Assembly: GCA_902812455.1 (NCBI GenBank)
Contig: CADDZH010000107.1
Location: forward strand, 1 to 18,382
DNA length: 18,382 nucleotides
DNA from: Chloroflexota bacterium
GTDB lineage: Bacteria > Chloroflexota > Ktedonobacteria > Ktedonobacterales > Ktedonobacteraceae
Direction of reading: 5' to 3'
Positions 1 through 6,644 of the stretch are shown in pieces. Under the pieces are notes generated by a model. That model did not search any database, was not told the origin of the DNA, and saw only the letters and a program-made list of their open reading frames with translations. Numbering within the stretch: position 1 is the stretch's first letter; each line of letters starts with the position of its first letter. The position numbers and the translations under genes were made by a program.

Positions 1-402
1 AGCTTCGGCAAGCATCCTGTTCAGCGTGCCGCTGCTATACGGTCGCTGCACTGCCTGACCCTCGGCCTGCACAATGCGCGTTTGCACCGCAAAACGCTGC
101 CCGCGTTCCAACTGTGCAAAGGCTGGAAAGCTAGCTATAGCCACAGCAAGCGCTCCCACATCCTGTTCGGTATTGCTGAGTGGCACGATAGCCTGCACCG
201 GCGCGATATGCCGCACAAAGATCGGGCGTCGCTCTGCCGCTTGCCGCACGAGTGCGCTCACATCAGGCGCGCTGCACAGGGCTATGCCAGGCGCCAGCAT
301 CTCCCGGTACGCGAACTCTTGATCGAGTTGTTGAAGTTCATCGATGGCAGCATCCAGAAATTCGGGATGTGCCGTTATAACAAGCAGCGGCTCTTGCGTC
401 AC
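1..402 (-). CDS. THUMP/RlmM-like RNA methyltransferase, N-terminal fragment (partial)
   Basis: An open frame of 134 codons starts with GTG at 402 and runs off the left edge, so only the N-terminus is visible. The GTG overlaps the glcE stop (GTGA), and a G-rich stretch just upstream can serve as SD; this suggests translational coupling. The peptide opens LLVITAHPEFLDAAIDEL, continues with RRPIFVRHIAPVQ, and has FAVQTRIV followed by PYSSGTLNRMLAE near the window edge. This resembles the N-terminal ferredoxin-like plus THUMP region of RlmM/TrmN-type methyltransferases, which modify rRNA or tRNA using SAM. The catalytic Rossmann domain lies outside the window, so the assignment is by pattern only. 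It lacks the CxxCxxC clusters expected of GlcF, so it is not the missing glycolate oxidase iron-sulfur subunit. Confidence 0.5.
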   Translation of the reverse strand, partial: MTQEPLLVITAHPEFLDAAIDELQQLDQEFAYREMLAPGIALCSAPDVSALVRQAAERRPIFVRHIAPVQAIVPLSNTEQDVGALAVAIASFPAFAQLERGQRFAVQTRIVQAEGQAVQRPYSSGTLNRMLAEA

Positions 403-1739
403 AGTCCCCCCACAAAACGTCCTCTCACAAACGTCCCCTTCGGATCGAACTGATTTTTGAGCCGCTGCATCAGGTAGAAATCCGAGCCAGGCTCGCCCCA
501 GACGTTGATAAGCCGTTTGAGATCGACCGGGCAGCGTTCTACGACCAGACTTCCTCGCGCCTCCTGCGCTTGCAGGCGCAGCTCTGCGATGGCCTCGACC
601 AGGCGCGCAGTCGCATCGCCAGGCCGCAGCTCAATGTAGAGAATCCCGTTGCCGGCATGAGCGACGATCGCCGTTTCCAGTTTGTGCCGCCGGCAAATCT
701 GCGCGACCTGCTGGAGATAAGAAGCTACATTCGTTACCAGGATAGCAACCTTACAGGTAACCACTCCCCGCATATGCTCTCGCACCACATCCCAGAAACG
801 ATCCTGTGCCTCTCCTGCCAGGTCATCTGCCAACATTGCACCATATTTTCGTGCCAGTAGTCGCGTTTCATCAAGCTGGCGGTCAATAGTTGTCCTGCTT
901 CCCTCAAAATTAATAGCCAGCGTATATCCATCGGTTGGCAGCTTGACACCGAAGAAATCGCTCATATCATTGGCCGCCCCAGCATCGATGAGTTCCAGCG
1001 CACCGGGAGTGAGTACCGAGCCGAGCATAGAGATGACCGTATGCATGGCATCAGAAGCGTTCGTGTAGGTAAGCAGCACAGTTCGCTCCGCTACCGGCCG
1101 GGGATGGAGCTTGAAATTGGCTTCGACAATGATGCCAAGCGTGCCGAGAGAGCCGATATAGAGCTTGTTGAGATCGTAGCCGGCGACATTTTTCACGACG
1201 TTGCCACCGCTGCGCGTGATCTCCCCATTGGCCTGCACGACACGCAACCCTATCACAAGATCGCGGGCGGAGCCGTAGCGCAGGCGTTTCGGCCCGCTGG
1301 CATTGGAGGCCAGGATGCCGCCAATGGTTGCCTGCTCTGCATCGGGTGGATCGAGGGCCAGCCACTGCCCCTTTGCTGCCAGTTGCGCCTGCAGGGCAGC
1401 GAGCGTCAGGCCGGCCTCGACATGGCAAGTGAGATCCGCTACTTCATGCTCAAGGACTCGCGACAATTTCTTTGTTTCCAGCAGCACATCGATGCCTTCA
1501 GGGAGCCCTCCTACGCTCATGCGCGATCCACCGCCTCGTGCCAGCAGAGTAGCATCGTGCTGGTTGGCCAGCGCCACGATTCGCGCAACTTCCTCCACTG
1601 TCGTAGGAGTAACAACCAGGCGAGGTAGGATACCATCTACGGCATAATCACGTAGCACATCAGCATCACTTGTTACCTGGGCAGCAGGCGCGTGCTCTTG
1701 AATATCAGCTATCAGCTTTTCAATCTCACCCGTTGCCAT
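399..1739 (-). CDS. glcE: Glycolate oxidase FAD-binding subunit GlcE-like
   Basis: This is an FAD-linked oxidase of the VAO/PCMH fold (446 aa), the usual partner of GlcD in oxidising glycolate to glyoxylate or a similar 2-hydroxy acid. The FAD-binding half includes ARGGGSRMSVGG (about residues 67-78), ATIGGILASNASGP (137-150) and GGNVVKNVAGYDLNKL (178-193). The C-terminal half ends with a typical NQFDPKGTFVRGRFVGGL tail. It is longer than E. coli GlcE (about 350 aa) but contiguous and undamaged. I chose the ATG at 1739 over the in-frame ATG at 1754: GGGAGG sits 7 nt before 1739, while nothing SD-like precedes 1754. It lies 25 nt downstream of glcD and overlaps the next gene by 4 nt, so it is in an operon. 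A generic FAD-binding oxidoreductase with another hydroxy-acid substrate is the main alternative. Confidence 0.85.
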   Translation of the reverse strand: MATGEIEKLIADIQEHAPAAQVTSDADVLRDYAVDGILPRLVVTPTTVEEVARIVALANQHDATLLARGGGSRMSVGGLPEGIDVLLETKKLSRVLEHEVADLTCHVEAGLTLAALQAQLAAKGQWLALDPPDAEQATIGGILASNASGPKRLRYGSARDLVIGLRVVQANGEITRSGGNVVKNVAGYDLNKLYIGSLGTLGIIVEANFKLHPRPVAERTVLLTYTNASDAMHTVISMLGSVLTPGALELIDAGAANDMSDFFGVKLPTDGYTLAINFEGSRTTIDRQLDETRLLARKYGAMLADDLAGEAQDRFWDVVREHMRGVVTCKVAILVTNVASYLQQVAQICRRHKLETAIVAHAGNGILYIELRPGDATARLVEAIAELRLQAQEARGSLVVERCPVDLKRLINVWGEPGSDFYLMQRLKNQFDPKGTFVRGRFVGGL

Positions 1740-1764
1740 GGCTCGGCCTCCCACATCAACAAAA

Positions 1765-3243
1765 CTACAACTGTTTTACCTCGACGCAGCGTCCTGGCAG
1801 GGGGAAGAGTTTGCCCGGATTGAACAATTGCTCAGGGTTCCATGCCTCGCGTACCTTCTGCATCACCTGCAAATCCGCCTCAGAGAAGATCAGGGCCATC
1901 TCGGCCTGCTTTTCTATGCCAACACCATGCTCACCTGTGATCGATCCGCCCACCTCTGCACACACTTGGAGTATCTCGTGCCCGGCCTTGCGTACTCGCT
2001 CAACTTCGCCTGGCACCTGCGAATCGAAGAGGATCAGCGGGTGCAAATTGCCATCACCGGCATGGAACACGTTACCTACACGCAGCCCATAGCTGCTACA
2101 GATCTCCTCGACGCGCCGCAGTACATACGGAAGGCGCGTGCGCGGTACCACGCCATCCTGCACATAAAACTCCGGGCTGATACGCCCTACCGCCCCGAAG
2201 GCGTTCTTGCGCCCTGACCAGAACTTCTGGCGCTCCGCCTCGTCCTTCGCAATGCGCACGTGGCGTGCATGGTTCTTGTTACAGATATTGACAATTTGCT
2301 CAACCTGCTCTGCGACGCCCTCACGTAATCCCTCTGACTCCATCAGCAGCACGGCAGCGGCATCCATCGGATAGCCTGCGTGCGAATCTTCTTCAACGGC
2401 CTGCAAGATCATCTTATCCATCATTTCGATGGCAGCCGGAATAATCCCGCTGGCGATGATCTCGGACACAGTATTGGAGGCATCATCCATCGCGTCAAAC
2501 ACCGCAACCATGGTTTTGACATCTTCCGCCAGGTGCACGATGCGCGTGATGATCTTTGTCACAATGCAGAGCGTCCCTTCTGAGCCGATCAGCAGCCCGG
2601 TCAGGTCGTAGCCAGGCGTATCCTGCGTCCAGCCTCCCACCTCCACAACATCTCCCTCTGGCGTGACAATTTCCAGCCCAAGCACGTGGTTGGTGGTCAC
2701 TCCATAGATGAGGGTGTGCGGCCCACCAGCATTTTCGCCCACATTTCCGCCGATGGTGCATGAGCGCTGGCTGCTGGGGTCTGGCACATAATAAAATCCG
2801 CGTGGATTCAGGGCGTTACTCAGGTGCAGGTTGACCAGTCCTGGCTGGACAACCGCGCGCAGGTTCTCGTAATCGACTTCGAGAATGCGATTCATGCGAC
2901 TAAAAACAATCACGATGCCGCCATAAATGGGAATAGCTCCTCCGCTCAAGCCTGTCCCCGCGCCTCTCGGCACAACCGGAACGTGGTAGTGCGCAGCTAT
3001 TTTGACGATGCCCACCACATCCTCGGTGCAGGCTGGCAAGACCACAATATCGGGTGTGCTGCGATCAATAGAGGCGTCATACTCGTAGAGCATCAAATCA
3101 TAGGGGGTATGCAACACGTAACGCGCTCCAAGCAAATCGCTAAGCTCCTCTACGACCACCGCTTTTTTCTCCGCTGACATCCGCTCATACAATTGACCAG
3201 ATACAGGAGAAGTTATTGGTGGAGGCAATTCGGTAATGCTCAT
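1765..3243 (-). CDS. glcD: Glycolate oxidase subunit GlcD (FAD-linked oxidase)
   Basis: This is a 492-aa flavoprotein, close to the 499 aa of E. coli GlcD, and carries the 2-hydroxyacid dehydrogenase active site. Visible motifs are PRGAGTGLSGG (about residues 92-102) and TIGGNVGENAGGPHTLIYG (163-181) for FAD binding, the NVFHAGDGNLHP metal/substrate histidines (H394, H401), and GEHGVGIEK (437-445). The start at 3243 is preceded by AGGAGG with an 8-nt spacer; the longer frame back to 3300 runs through the palindrome in the leader and is not needed. It is first in the operon glcD-glcE-methyltransferase. Close relatives include D-lactate dehydrogenases and (S)-2-hydroxy-acid oxidases, so the substrate is inferred from the GlcE partner. 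No glcF is visible. Confidence 0.88.
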   Translation of the reverse strand: MSITELPPPITSPVSGQLYERMSAEKKAVVVEELSDLLGARYVLHTPYDLMLYEYDASIDRSTPDIVVLPACTEDVVGIVKIAAHYHVPVVPRGAGTGLSGGAIPIYGGIVIVFSRMNRILEVDYENLRAVVQPGLVNLHLSNALNPRGFYYVPDPSSQRSCTIGGNVGENAGGPHTLIYGVTTNHVLGLEIVTPEGDVVEVGGWTQDTPGYDLTGLLIGSEGTLCIVTKIITRIVHLAEDVKTMVAVFDAMDDASNTVSEIIASGIIPAAIEMMDKMILQAVEEDSHAGYPMDAAAVLLMESEGLREGVAEQVEQIVNICNKNHARHVRIAKDEAERQKFWSGRKNAFGAVGRISPEFYVQDGVVPRTRLPYVLRRVEEICSSYGLRVGNVFHAGDGNLHPLILFDSQVPGEVERVRKAGHEILQVCAEVGGSITGEHGVGIEKQAEMALIFSEADLQVMQKVREAWNPEQLFNPGKLFPLPGRCVEVKQL

Positions 3244-3279
3244 GGTATGATCCTCCTGAGAATAGATAGAATATGCCTG

Positions 3280-3303
3280 AGCTTGACCTGCTCCGGTCAA
3301 GCT
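3280..3303. promoter_or_regulatory. Perfect 9-bp inverted repeat in the glcD leader (operator or 5'-UTR hairpin)
   Basis: Arms AGCTTGACC and GGTCAAGCT are separated by 6 nt (TGCTCC on the plus strand). The repeat lies 37 nt upstream of the glcD ATG and just downstream of the predicted start of transcription. That geometry suits a repressor roadblock or an RNA hairpin in the leader. Plus-strand T-runs follow the right arm, but there is no rightward gene here to terminate. Confidence 0.55.
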
Positions 3304-3317
3304 TTTCTTTTGGTAGA

Positions 3318-3346
3318 ATCATACCATGTCAATGAAGCAATGAAAA
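3318..3346 (-). promoter_or_regulatory. Predicted sigma70-type promoter of glcD
   Basis: On the minus strand, TTTTCA is followed by a 17-nt spacer and TATGAT, preceded by the extended -10 dinucleotide (TGGTATGAT). Transcription would start around 3310, giving a leader of about 65 nt that contains the 3280-3303 palindrome. Confidence 0.5.
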
Positions 3347-3394
3347 GACAAAAATTCCCTTCATAAGCCAGGGATACATTATGCTGGCCCGTCT

Positions 3395-3790
3395 CTATGG
3401 ATTCTGATCCGTATCCTCAACCACATCGGTTTCAGTAATAATGGTCTCTTCCTGCTGCACAGGAATATCTGGCTGTGCTACCCCTCCTGGCTGGGCATAG
3501 GAGCTGGAAGGCTCCGGTGCCTGCGCTGTTCCTTCTGGAGGCATGACCGGGTTCTCTGGCCTGCCCGGACTTTCTGGCTCCATGACCGGGTTAAGTGGCC
3601 TGGCCACCCCTTCCGGTGTCATAACCGGGTTCTCTGGCCTGGCCAGGCCCTCTGGCGGCATCACAGGATTAAGAGGCTTTTCCGGGGCCTCAGGCGGCAT
3701 GACAGGGTTCTGAGGTTTCAAAGGGTCTTCTGGAGTCATGGGAATGTTTCTAGTGTCCTCTGGCTCGGGTTGTGTCAGCGGGTCTTGCAT
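3395..3790 (-). CDS. Proline-rich 13-residue tandem-repeat protein, unknown function
   Basis: I do not recognise a family. The 131-aa protein is low-complexity and almost certainly disordered. Residues 20-84 are five consecutive 13-residue units with consensus PE-x-x-x-[KR]-P-x-NPVM-[PTE], for example PEAPEKPLNPVMP and PEGLARPENPVMT, followed by a decayed sixth unit. The C-terminus (about 108-131) is acidic, rich in E, D and T. There is no signal peptide, transmembrane segment or cysteine. The ATG at 3790 has GGAAGG 6 nt upstream, and a well-formed promoter lies about 110 nt upstream. A good SD, a promoter and in-frame repeats argue that it is a real gene despite its composition. It could be a flexible spacer, a scaffold, or a ligand for proline-binding domains; none of these is shown by the sequence. 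Confidence 0.7.
   Translation of the reverse strand: MQDPLTQPEPEDTRNIPMTPEDPLKPQNPVMPPEAPEKPLNPVMPPEGLARPENPVMTPEGVARPLNPVMEPESPGRPENPVMPPEGTAQAPEPSSSYAQPGGVAQPDIPVQQEETIITETDVVEDTDQNP
3539..3733 (-). repeat. Five 39-bp in-frame tandem repeats within the proline-rich gene
   Basis: Each 39-bp unit encodes one PE...NPVM repeat of 13 residues. Units are diverged at the DNA level but keep NPVM and the leading PE, suggesting selection on the peptide rather than recent slippage. Confidence 0.75.
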
Positions 3791-3809
3791 ATGCTTCCTT
3801 CCTTTCTAG

Positions 3810-3842
3810 TTCAGGTAAGCCTGGCCCCCACAAAGGAGGCCA
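3810..3842 (-). promoter_or_regulatory. Structured leader element, copy 1 (upstream of proline-rich gene)
   Basis: Read on the minus strand, this is a hairpin with an 8-bp stem (TGGCCTCC paired with GGGGGCCA, one G-T wobble) and a TTTGT loop, followed by GGCTTACCTGAA. It lies in the predicted 5' UTR, 20-52 nt before the start codon. The 24-bp stretch 3810-3833 matches 10699-10722, upstream of the cyclase gene, at 21 of 24 positions, including an exact 15-mer. Confidence 0.55.
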
Positions 3843-3900
3843 TTCTATATACAGCACGCAATGGGAACGCCAAAAGTGCACGGAAATCCTCTTTAACAAG

Positions 3901-3929
3901 ATCGTAGCACGATATACATTAAAAGTCAA
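3901..3929 (-). promoter_or_regulatory. Predicted promoter of the proline-rich repeat gene
   Basis: On the minus strand TTGACT, a 17-nt spacer and TACGAT form a good sigma70-like promoter. Start of transcription would be near 3893, giving a leader of roughly 100 nt containing the hairpin element at 3810-3842. The rest of the 3791-4003 intergenic region shows nothing else I can name. Confidence 0.6.
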
Positions 3930-4003
3930 TGCAAGGCTTCTCTAAATAAGCGTATGGTTGCGTCATTATTAAAGAGTTAGAGACGAGGGGTGAAAGGGAT
4001 ACT

Positions 4004-4444
4004 TCAGTTGCCGGAGATATGAAGGAGTTGTTGCAGGGCTTGAACCAGGGTCTCGCCTGCCGTTTGCAATTCTTCACGATGGTGGAGGGACAGGTGCTGG
4101 AGCACCTCTTCGCCGCGAGGGGTGAGCCTGACCATGACGCGGCGCTGGTCAGCTTCGTCGCGGCTGCGTTCAATGTAGCCTTTCTCTTCGAGGCGATCAA
4201 TGAGTTCAACAGCGCTATGGTGCTCGATTTGAAGACGCTCAGCTATTGTGCCAACGGTTGCCTGCTTGCCATTCGGTAAGCCCTTCACGGCCAGCAGTAA
4301 TTGATGCTGCTGGGGTTCAAGCCCTACACTACGTGCAGCCTGCTCGCTGAAACGCAGGAAGCGCCTGAGCTGGTAGCGGAACTCGGCCAGAGCCTGGTAG
4401 TCAGCGAGCGAAATTTGATCATTGCTTTGATTACGTGCTTCCAT
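4004..4444 (-). CDS. MarR-family transcriptional regulator
   Basis: At 146 aa this has the usual MarR length and layout: N-terminal helices for dimerisation, a winged helix-turn-helix at about 62-86 (ATVGTIAERLQIEHHSAVEL) with recognition helix residues HHSAVELIDRLEEKGY, a wing with the family signature DEADQRRVMVRLT (96-108), and a C-terminal dimerisation helix. It probably represses from the adjacent palindrome at 4473-4495 and, by family precedent, releases DNA on binding a small ligand or on oxidation. It contains no cysteine, so an OhrR-type thiol switch is excluded. There is no SD before the ATG; the -10 box ends 8 nt before it, suggesting a leaderless mRNA. It is divergent from sucC, the typical arrangement for a local regulator. 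The inducer cannot be read from the sequence. Confidence 0.9.
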   Translation of the reverse strand: MEARNQSNDQISLADYQALAEFRYQLRRFLRFSEQAARSVGLEPQQHQLLLAVKGLPNGKQATVGTIAERLQIEHHSAVELIDRLEEKGYIERSRDEADQRRVMVRLTPRGEEVLQHLSLHHREELQTAGETLVQALQQLLHISGN

Positions 4445-4452
4445 ATTAATAA

Positions 4453-4481
4453 GTAATAGCAGGGCAGAGCTAGTATGTCAA
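4453..4481 (-). promoter_or_regulatory. Predicted leaderless promoter of the MarR gene
   Basis: On the minus strand: consensus TTGACA (4481-4476), 17-nt spacer, TATTAC (4458-4453). Only 8 nt separate the -10 from the ATG, so transcription should begin at or within 1-2 nt of the start codon. Confidence 0.7.
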
Positions 4482-4495
4482 ATTTCTTGACACAC
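4473..4495. promoter_or_regulatory. Palindromic candidate MarR operator joining both -35 boxes
   Basis: The arms TGTCAA and TTGACA (17 bp including a 5-bp centre, ATTTC) are perfect, with two further complementary pairs outside. The right arm is the sucC -35 and the left arm, read on the minus strand, is the marR -35. A dimer bound here would block both promoters. Confidence 0.65.
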
Positions 4496-4516
4496 CTTCG
4501 GGGCGCGTGCTAGCAT
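4487..4516 (+). promoter_or_regulatory. Predicted promoter of the sucC operon
   Basis: TTGACA at 4487-4492, an 18-nt spacer, and TAGCAT at 4511-4516. Start of transcription would fall near 4523, inside the second palindrome, with a leader of about 80 nt. Confidence 0.55.
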
Positions 4517-4532
4517 CTCTTAAGAGAAGCTA
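4511..4532. promoter_or_regulatory. Second palindrome over the sucC -10/+1
   Basis: A 22-bp inverted repeat with one mismatched pair: TAGC-A-TCTCTT facing AAGAGA-A-GCTA, with no spacer. It covers the predicted -10 and start site of sucC, so it is well placed to be an operator for a second regulator. It differs in sequence from the 4473-4495 palindrome. Confidence 0.5.
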
Positions 4533-4603
4533 AATGCATTAACCTATTTTCCTGCCTGAATAGAAGGCGTCGAGTATTTACGATCATTCATAAGGAGAAG
4601 CCA

Positions 4604-5743
4604 GTGAAAATTCACGAATACCAGGCCAAAGATATCCTGGCGCGCTATGGCATTCCCATCCAGCCGGGACGGGTAGCGTACACGCCGGAGGAGGCCGAAG
4701 CGATTGCCCGCGAGCTAGGCGGGCCAGTTGTTATTAAGGCGCAGGTATATGTCGGTGGACGAGGCAAAGCGGGTGGCATCCAGTTTGGGGACACACCGGA
4801 ACAGGCACGCGAAGCGGCAGCGCGTGTGCTGGGGATGAATATCAAGGGGCTGGTGGTGGAAAAGGTTCTGGTGGTCTCGAAGATAGACATTCAGGAGGAA
4901 TACTATCTCGGTATTACTATCGATCGCAAGGCGCAGGCTCCCGTTGTGATGGTTTCAAAAGAGGGTGGTATTGATATCGAGGAGGTGGCGGCGAAATCGC
5001 CGGAGAAGATCATCAAATACGTCATTGATATGCGCTGGGGCCTGCGGCCATTTGAGGCGCGGGATATACTGGCGCAAGCCGGGCTGCCCCATGCAGTGAT
5101 TGCCAAAGGCGGGCCTATTCTGGCTGCGCTGGCGAGAGCTTTTATCGAGAGTGACGCCAACCTGGCCGAGATCAACCCGCTTGTGTTGACGACCGATGGG
5201 CAGGTGCAGGCAGCCGACGCGAAGATCGTGCTCGATGATAACGGATTGTTCCGCCAGAAAGAATACGCTGCGTGGGCAGAGCCTGAAGAGTCCAACCCAT
5301 TAGAGTACGAGGCCAAGCAGGCGGGCCTGACCTACGTAAAACTGGATGGGGACATCGGTATTATCGGCAACGGCGCAGGACTGGTCATGACAACGCTGGA
5401 TATGGTGGCGCGCGTTGGCGGGAAGCCGGCCAACTTCCTTGATATCGGCGGGGGCGCAAAAGCGGAAGTCATGTACAAAGCATTGACGTTTGTAGCACGA
5501 GACCCGCAGGTGAAGGGTATCCTGGTGAACATCTTTGGCGGGATTACCCGAGGTGAAGAGGTGGCAAGAGGCGTCATCATGGCGCAGGCTGAACTGCCGA
5601 AGGGAATGCCGGTTGTTGTGCGTTTGTCTGGGACAGGCGCCGAAGCAGGCAGGGCCATGCTGAAGGATGCAGGTCTCGATTGGGGTAAAGATATGCGCGA
5701 TGCCGCCCAGAAGATCGTGGCAGCGGTTAAGGCGCTTGAATAG
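4604..5743 (+). CDS. sucC: Succinyl-CoA synthetase (ADP-forming) beta subunit
   Basis: This is the beta subunit of succinate-CoA ligase, which makes ATP or GTP from succinyl-CoA in the TCA cycle. Its 379 aa match the family (E. coli 388). It opens MKIHEYQAKDILARYGIP; the ATP-grasp domain shows IKAQVYVGGRGKAGGIQ (44-60), and the Mg-binding region has LAEINPLVL (187-195) and D205. The C-terminal ligase domain has NFLDIGGGA (277-285), VNIFGGITRGEEVARG (308-323) and RLSGTGAEAGR (340-350). The start is GTG at 4604, with AAGGAG 6 nt upstream; no ATG fits the conserved N-terminus better. It is first in sucC-sucD-deacetylase-GNAT, driven by the promoter facing marR, so MarR control is likely. Nucleotide preference cannot be decided by eye. 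Confidence 0.95.
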   Translation: MKIHEYQAKDILARYGIPIQPGRVAYTPEEAEAIARELGGPVVIKAQVYVGGRGKAGGIQFGDTPEQAREAAARVLGMNIKGLVVEKVLVVSKIDIQEEYYLGITIDRKAQAPVVMVSKEGGIDIEEVAAKSPEKIIKYVIDMRWGLRPFEARDILAQAGLPHAVIAKGGPILAALARAFIESDANLAEINPLVLTTDGQVQAADAKIVLDDNGLFRQKEYAAWAEPEESNPLEYEAKQAGLTYVKLDGDIGIIGNGAGLVMTTLDMVARVGGKPANFLDIGGGAKAEVMYKALTFVARDPQVKGILVNIFGGITRGEEVARGVIMAQAELPKGMPVVVRLSGTGAEAGRAMLKDAGLDWGKDMRDAAQKIVAAVKALE

Positions 5744-5764
5744 AGCAAACAAAGGGAAAAAGCT

Positions 5765-6636
5765 ATGAGTATTCTGATGGACGATTCTACGCGAGTGATC
5801 GTGCAGGGGATCACCGGGCGCGAAGGGCATTTCCACACGCGCAACATGCTGGCCGCCGGAACAAAGGTTGTGGGGGGAGTGACACCAGGGAAGGGCGGAA
5901 CAGAGATAGAAGGCCTGCCTGTTTTTGATACGGTTGCGGAGGCAAAGGCCGCTACAGGTGCCAATGCGAGCTGTATTTTCGTGCCGGGACCCGCTGCCGC
6001 CGATGCCATTATGGAGGCAGCCAGCGCGGATATTCCACTGGTTGTCTGTATCAGTGAGTGGATTCCCGTGATTGATATGACTCGCGCCGTGCTGGTGGTG
6101 CGCGAGCATGGAGTGAGGCTAATAGGACCGAACTGCCCAGGTATCTGCACGCCGGGGTACGGCAAGATCGGCATATCCCTTACCAGATTTTTACTCCTGG
6201 GCCGATCGGATTCATCTCGCGCTCCGGCACGCTGACCTATGAAGTCGTCTCGCTGCTTACGGAGGCCGGCCTTGGACAGTCCACCTGTATAGGCATTGGC
6301 GGTGATCCCATTATCGGTTCGACGTTTGTGGATTACCTGAAGCTTTTTGAGGAGGATACTGGAACAAAGGCAGTGGTGCTGTGCGGGGAGATTGGCGGCA
6401 GCGATGAAGAGGATGCGGCTGAATTTATCAAGACGATGAGCAAGCCAGTTGTGGCCTTCATCTCGGGACGCACCGCTCCTCCAGGCAAGCGCATGGGCCA
6501 TGCCGGTGCAATCATCTCCGGCAATACTGGAACGGCGCAGGGGAAAGTGGCCGCCTTGCAAGCGGCAGGCGTCCCGGTGGCAGATACGATCTTCGACATC
6601 CCTGAATTGGTTAAGAAGGAGCTCAATACATTATAA
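5765..6636 (+). pseudogene. sucD: Succinyl-CoA synthetase alpha subunit, single-base frameshift
   Basis: The sequence aligns along its length with SucD but is split into two frames. The first frame (from 5765) holds the CoA-binding domain with [14 protein letters not shown] and [11 protein letters not shown], up to [18 protein letters not shown], then turns to nonsense and stops at 6235. The sense resumes in another frame from 6178 with [20 protein letters not shown] and runs to the stop at 6634-6636. One missing base near 6176-6179 (an ATATCCC context) explains it; restored, the protein is 290 aa, as expected (E. coli 289). The phosphorylated histidine ([10 protein letters not shown], codon 6499-6501) is in the second part, so neither fragment could work alone. 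A sequencing or assembly error is the likeliest cause, because sucC and the downstream genes are intact. The gene starts 21 nt after sucC. Confidence 0.9.
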
Positions 6637-6637
6637 T
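6632..6637 (+). promoter_or_regulatory. Possible internal -10 (TATAAT) before the deacetylase gene
   Basis: A perfect TATAAT overlaps the sucD stop codon and ends 7 nt before the ATG at 6645, which lacks an SD. The only -35-like sequence, TTGGTT at 6607-6612, is weak with a 19-nt spacer. It would give a leaderless transcript, as at marR; translational re-initiation after sucD is the alternative. Confidence 0.35.
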
Positions 6638-6644
6638 TAAAAAT

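Noticed and set aside
1..402. GlcF, third glycolate oxidase subunit
   Set aside because: The N-terminus has no CxxCxxCxxxC ferredoxin cluster; its motifs fit a THUMP-type methyltransferase better.
3280..3310. Rightward rho-independent terminator
   Set aside because: The hairpin is followed by a T-rich run on the plus strand, but no plus-strand gene precedes it; operator or leader hairpin for glcD is more sensible.
3330..3394. Terminator after the proline-rich gene
   Set aside because: A 4-bp stem (TCCC/GGGA) before a T-run on the minus strand is suggestive but too short to list.
6176..6181. Programmed -1 ribosomal frameshift in sucD
   Set aside because: The site A-TCC-CTT does not fit an X-XXY-YYZ slippery heptamer, and SucD is not known to use frameshifting; a missing base is simpler.
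5332..6561. 409-codon minus-strand open frame across sucC/sucD
   Set aside because: Antisense shadow of strongly recognised sucC and sucD; no SD, low-complexity Ala/Ser/Pro composition, no motif.
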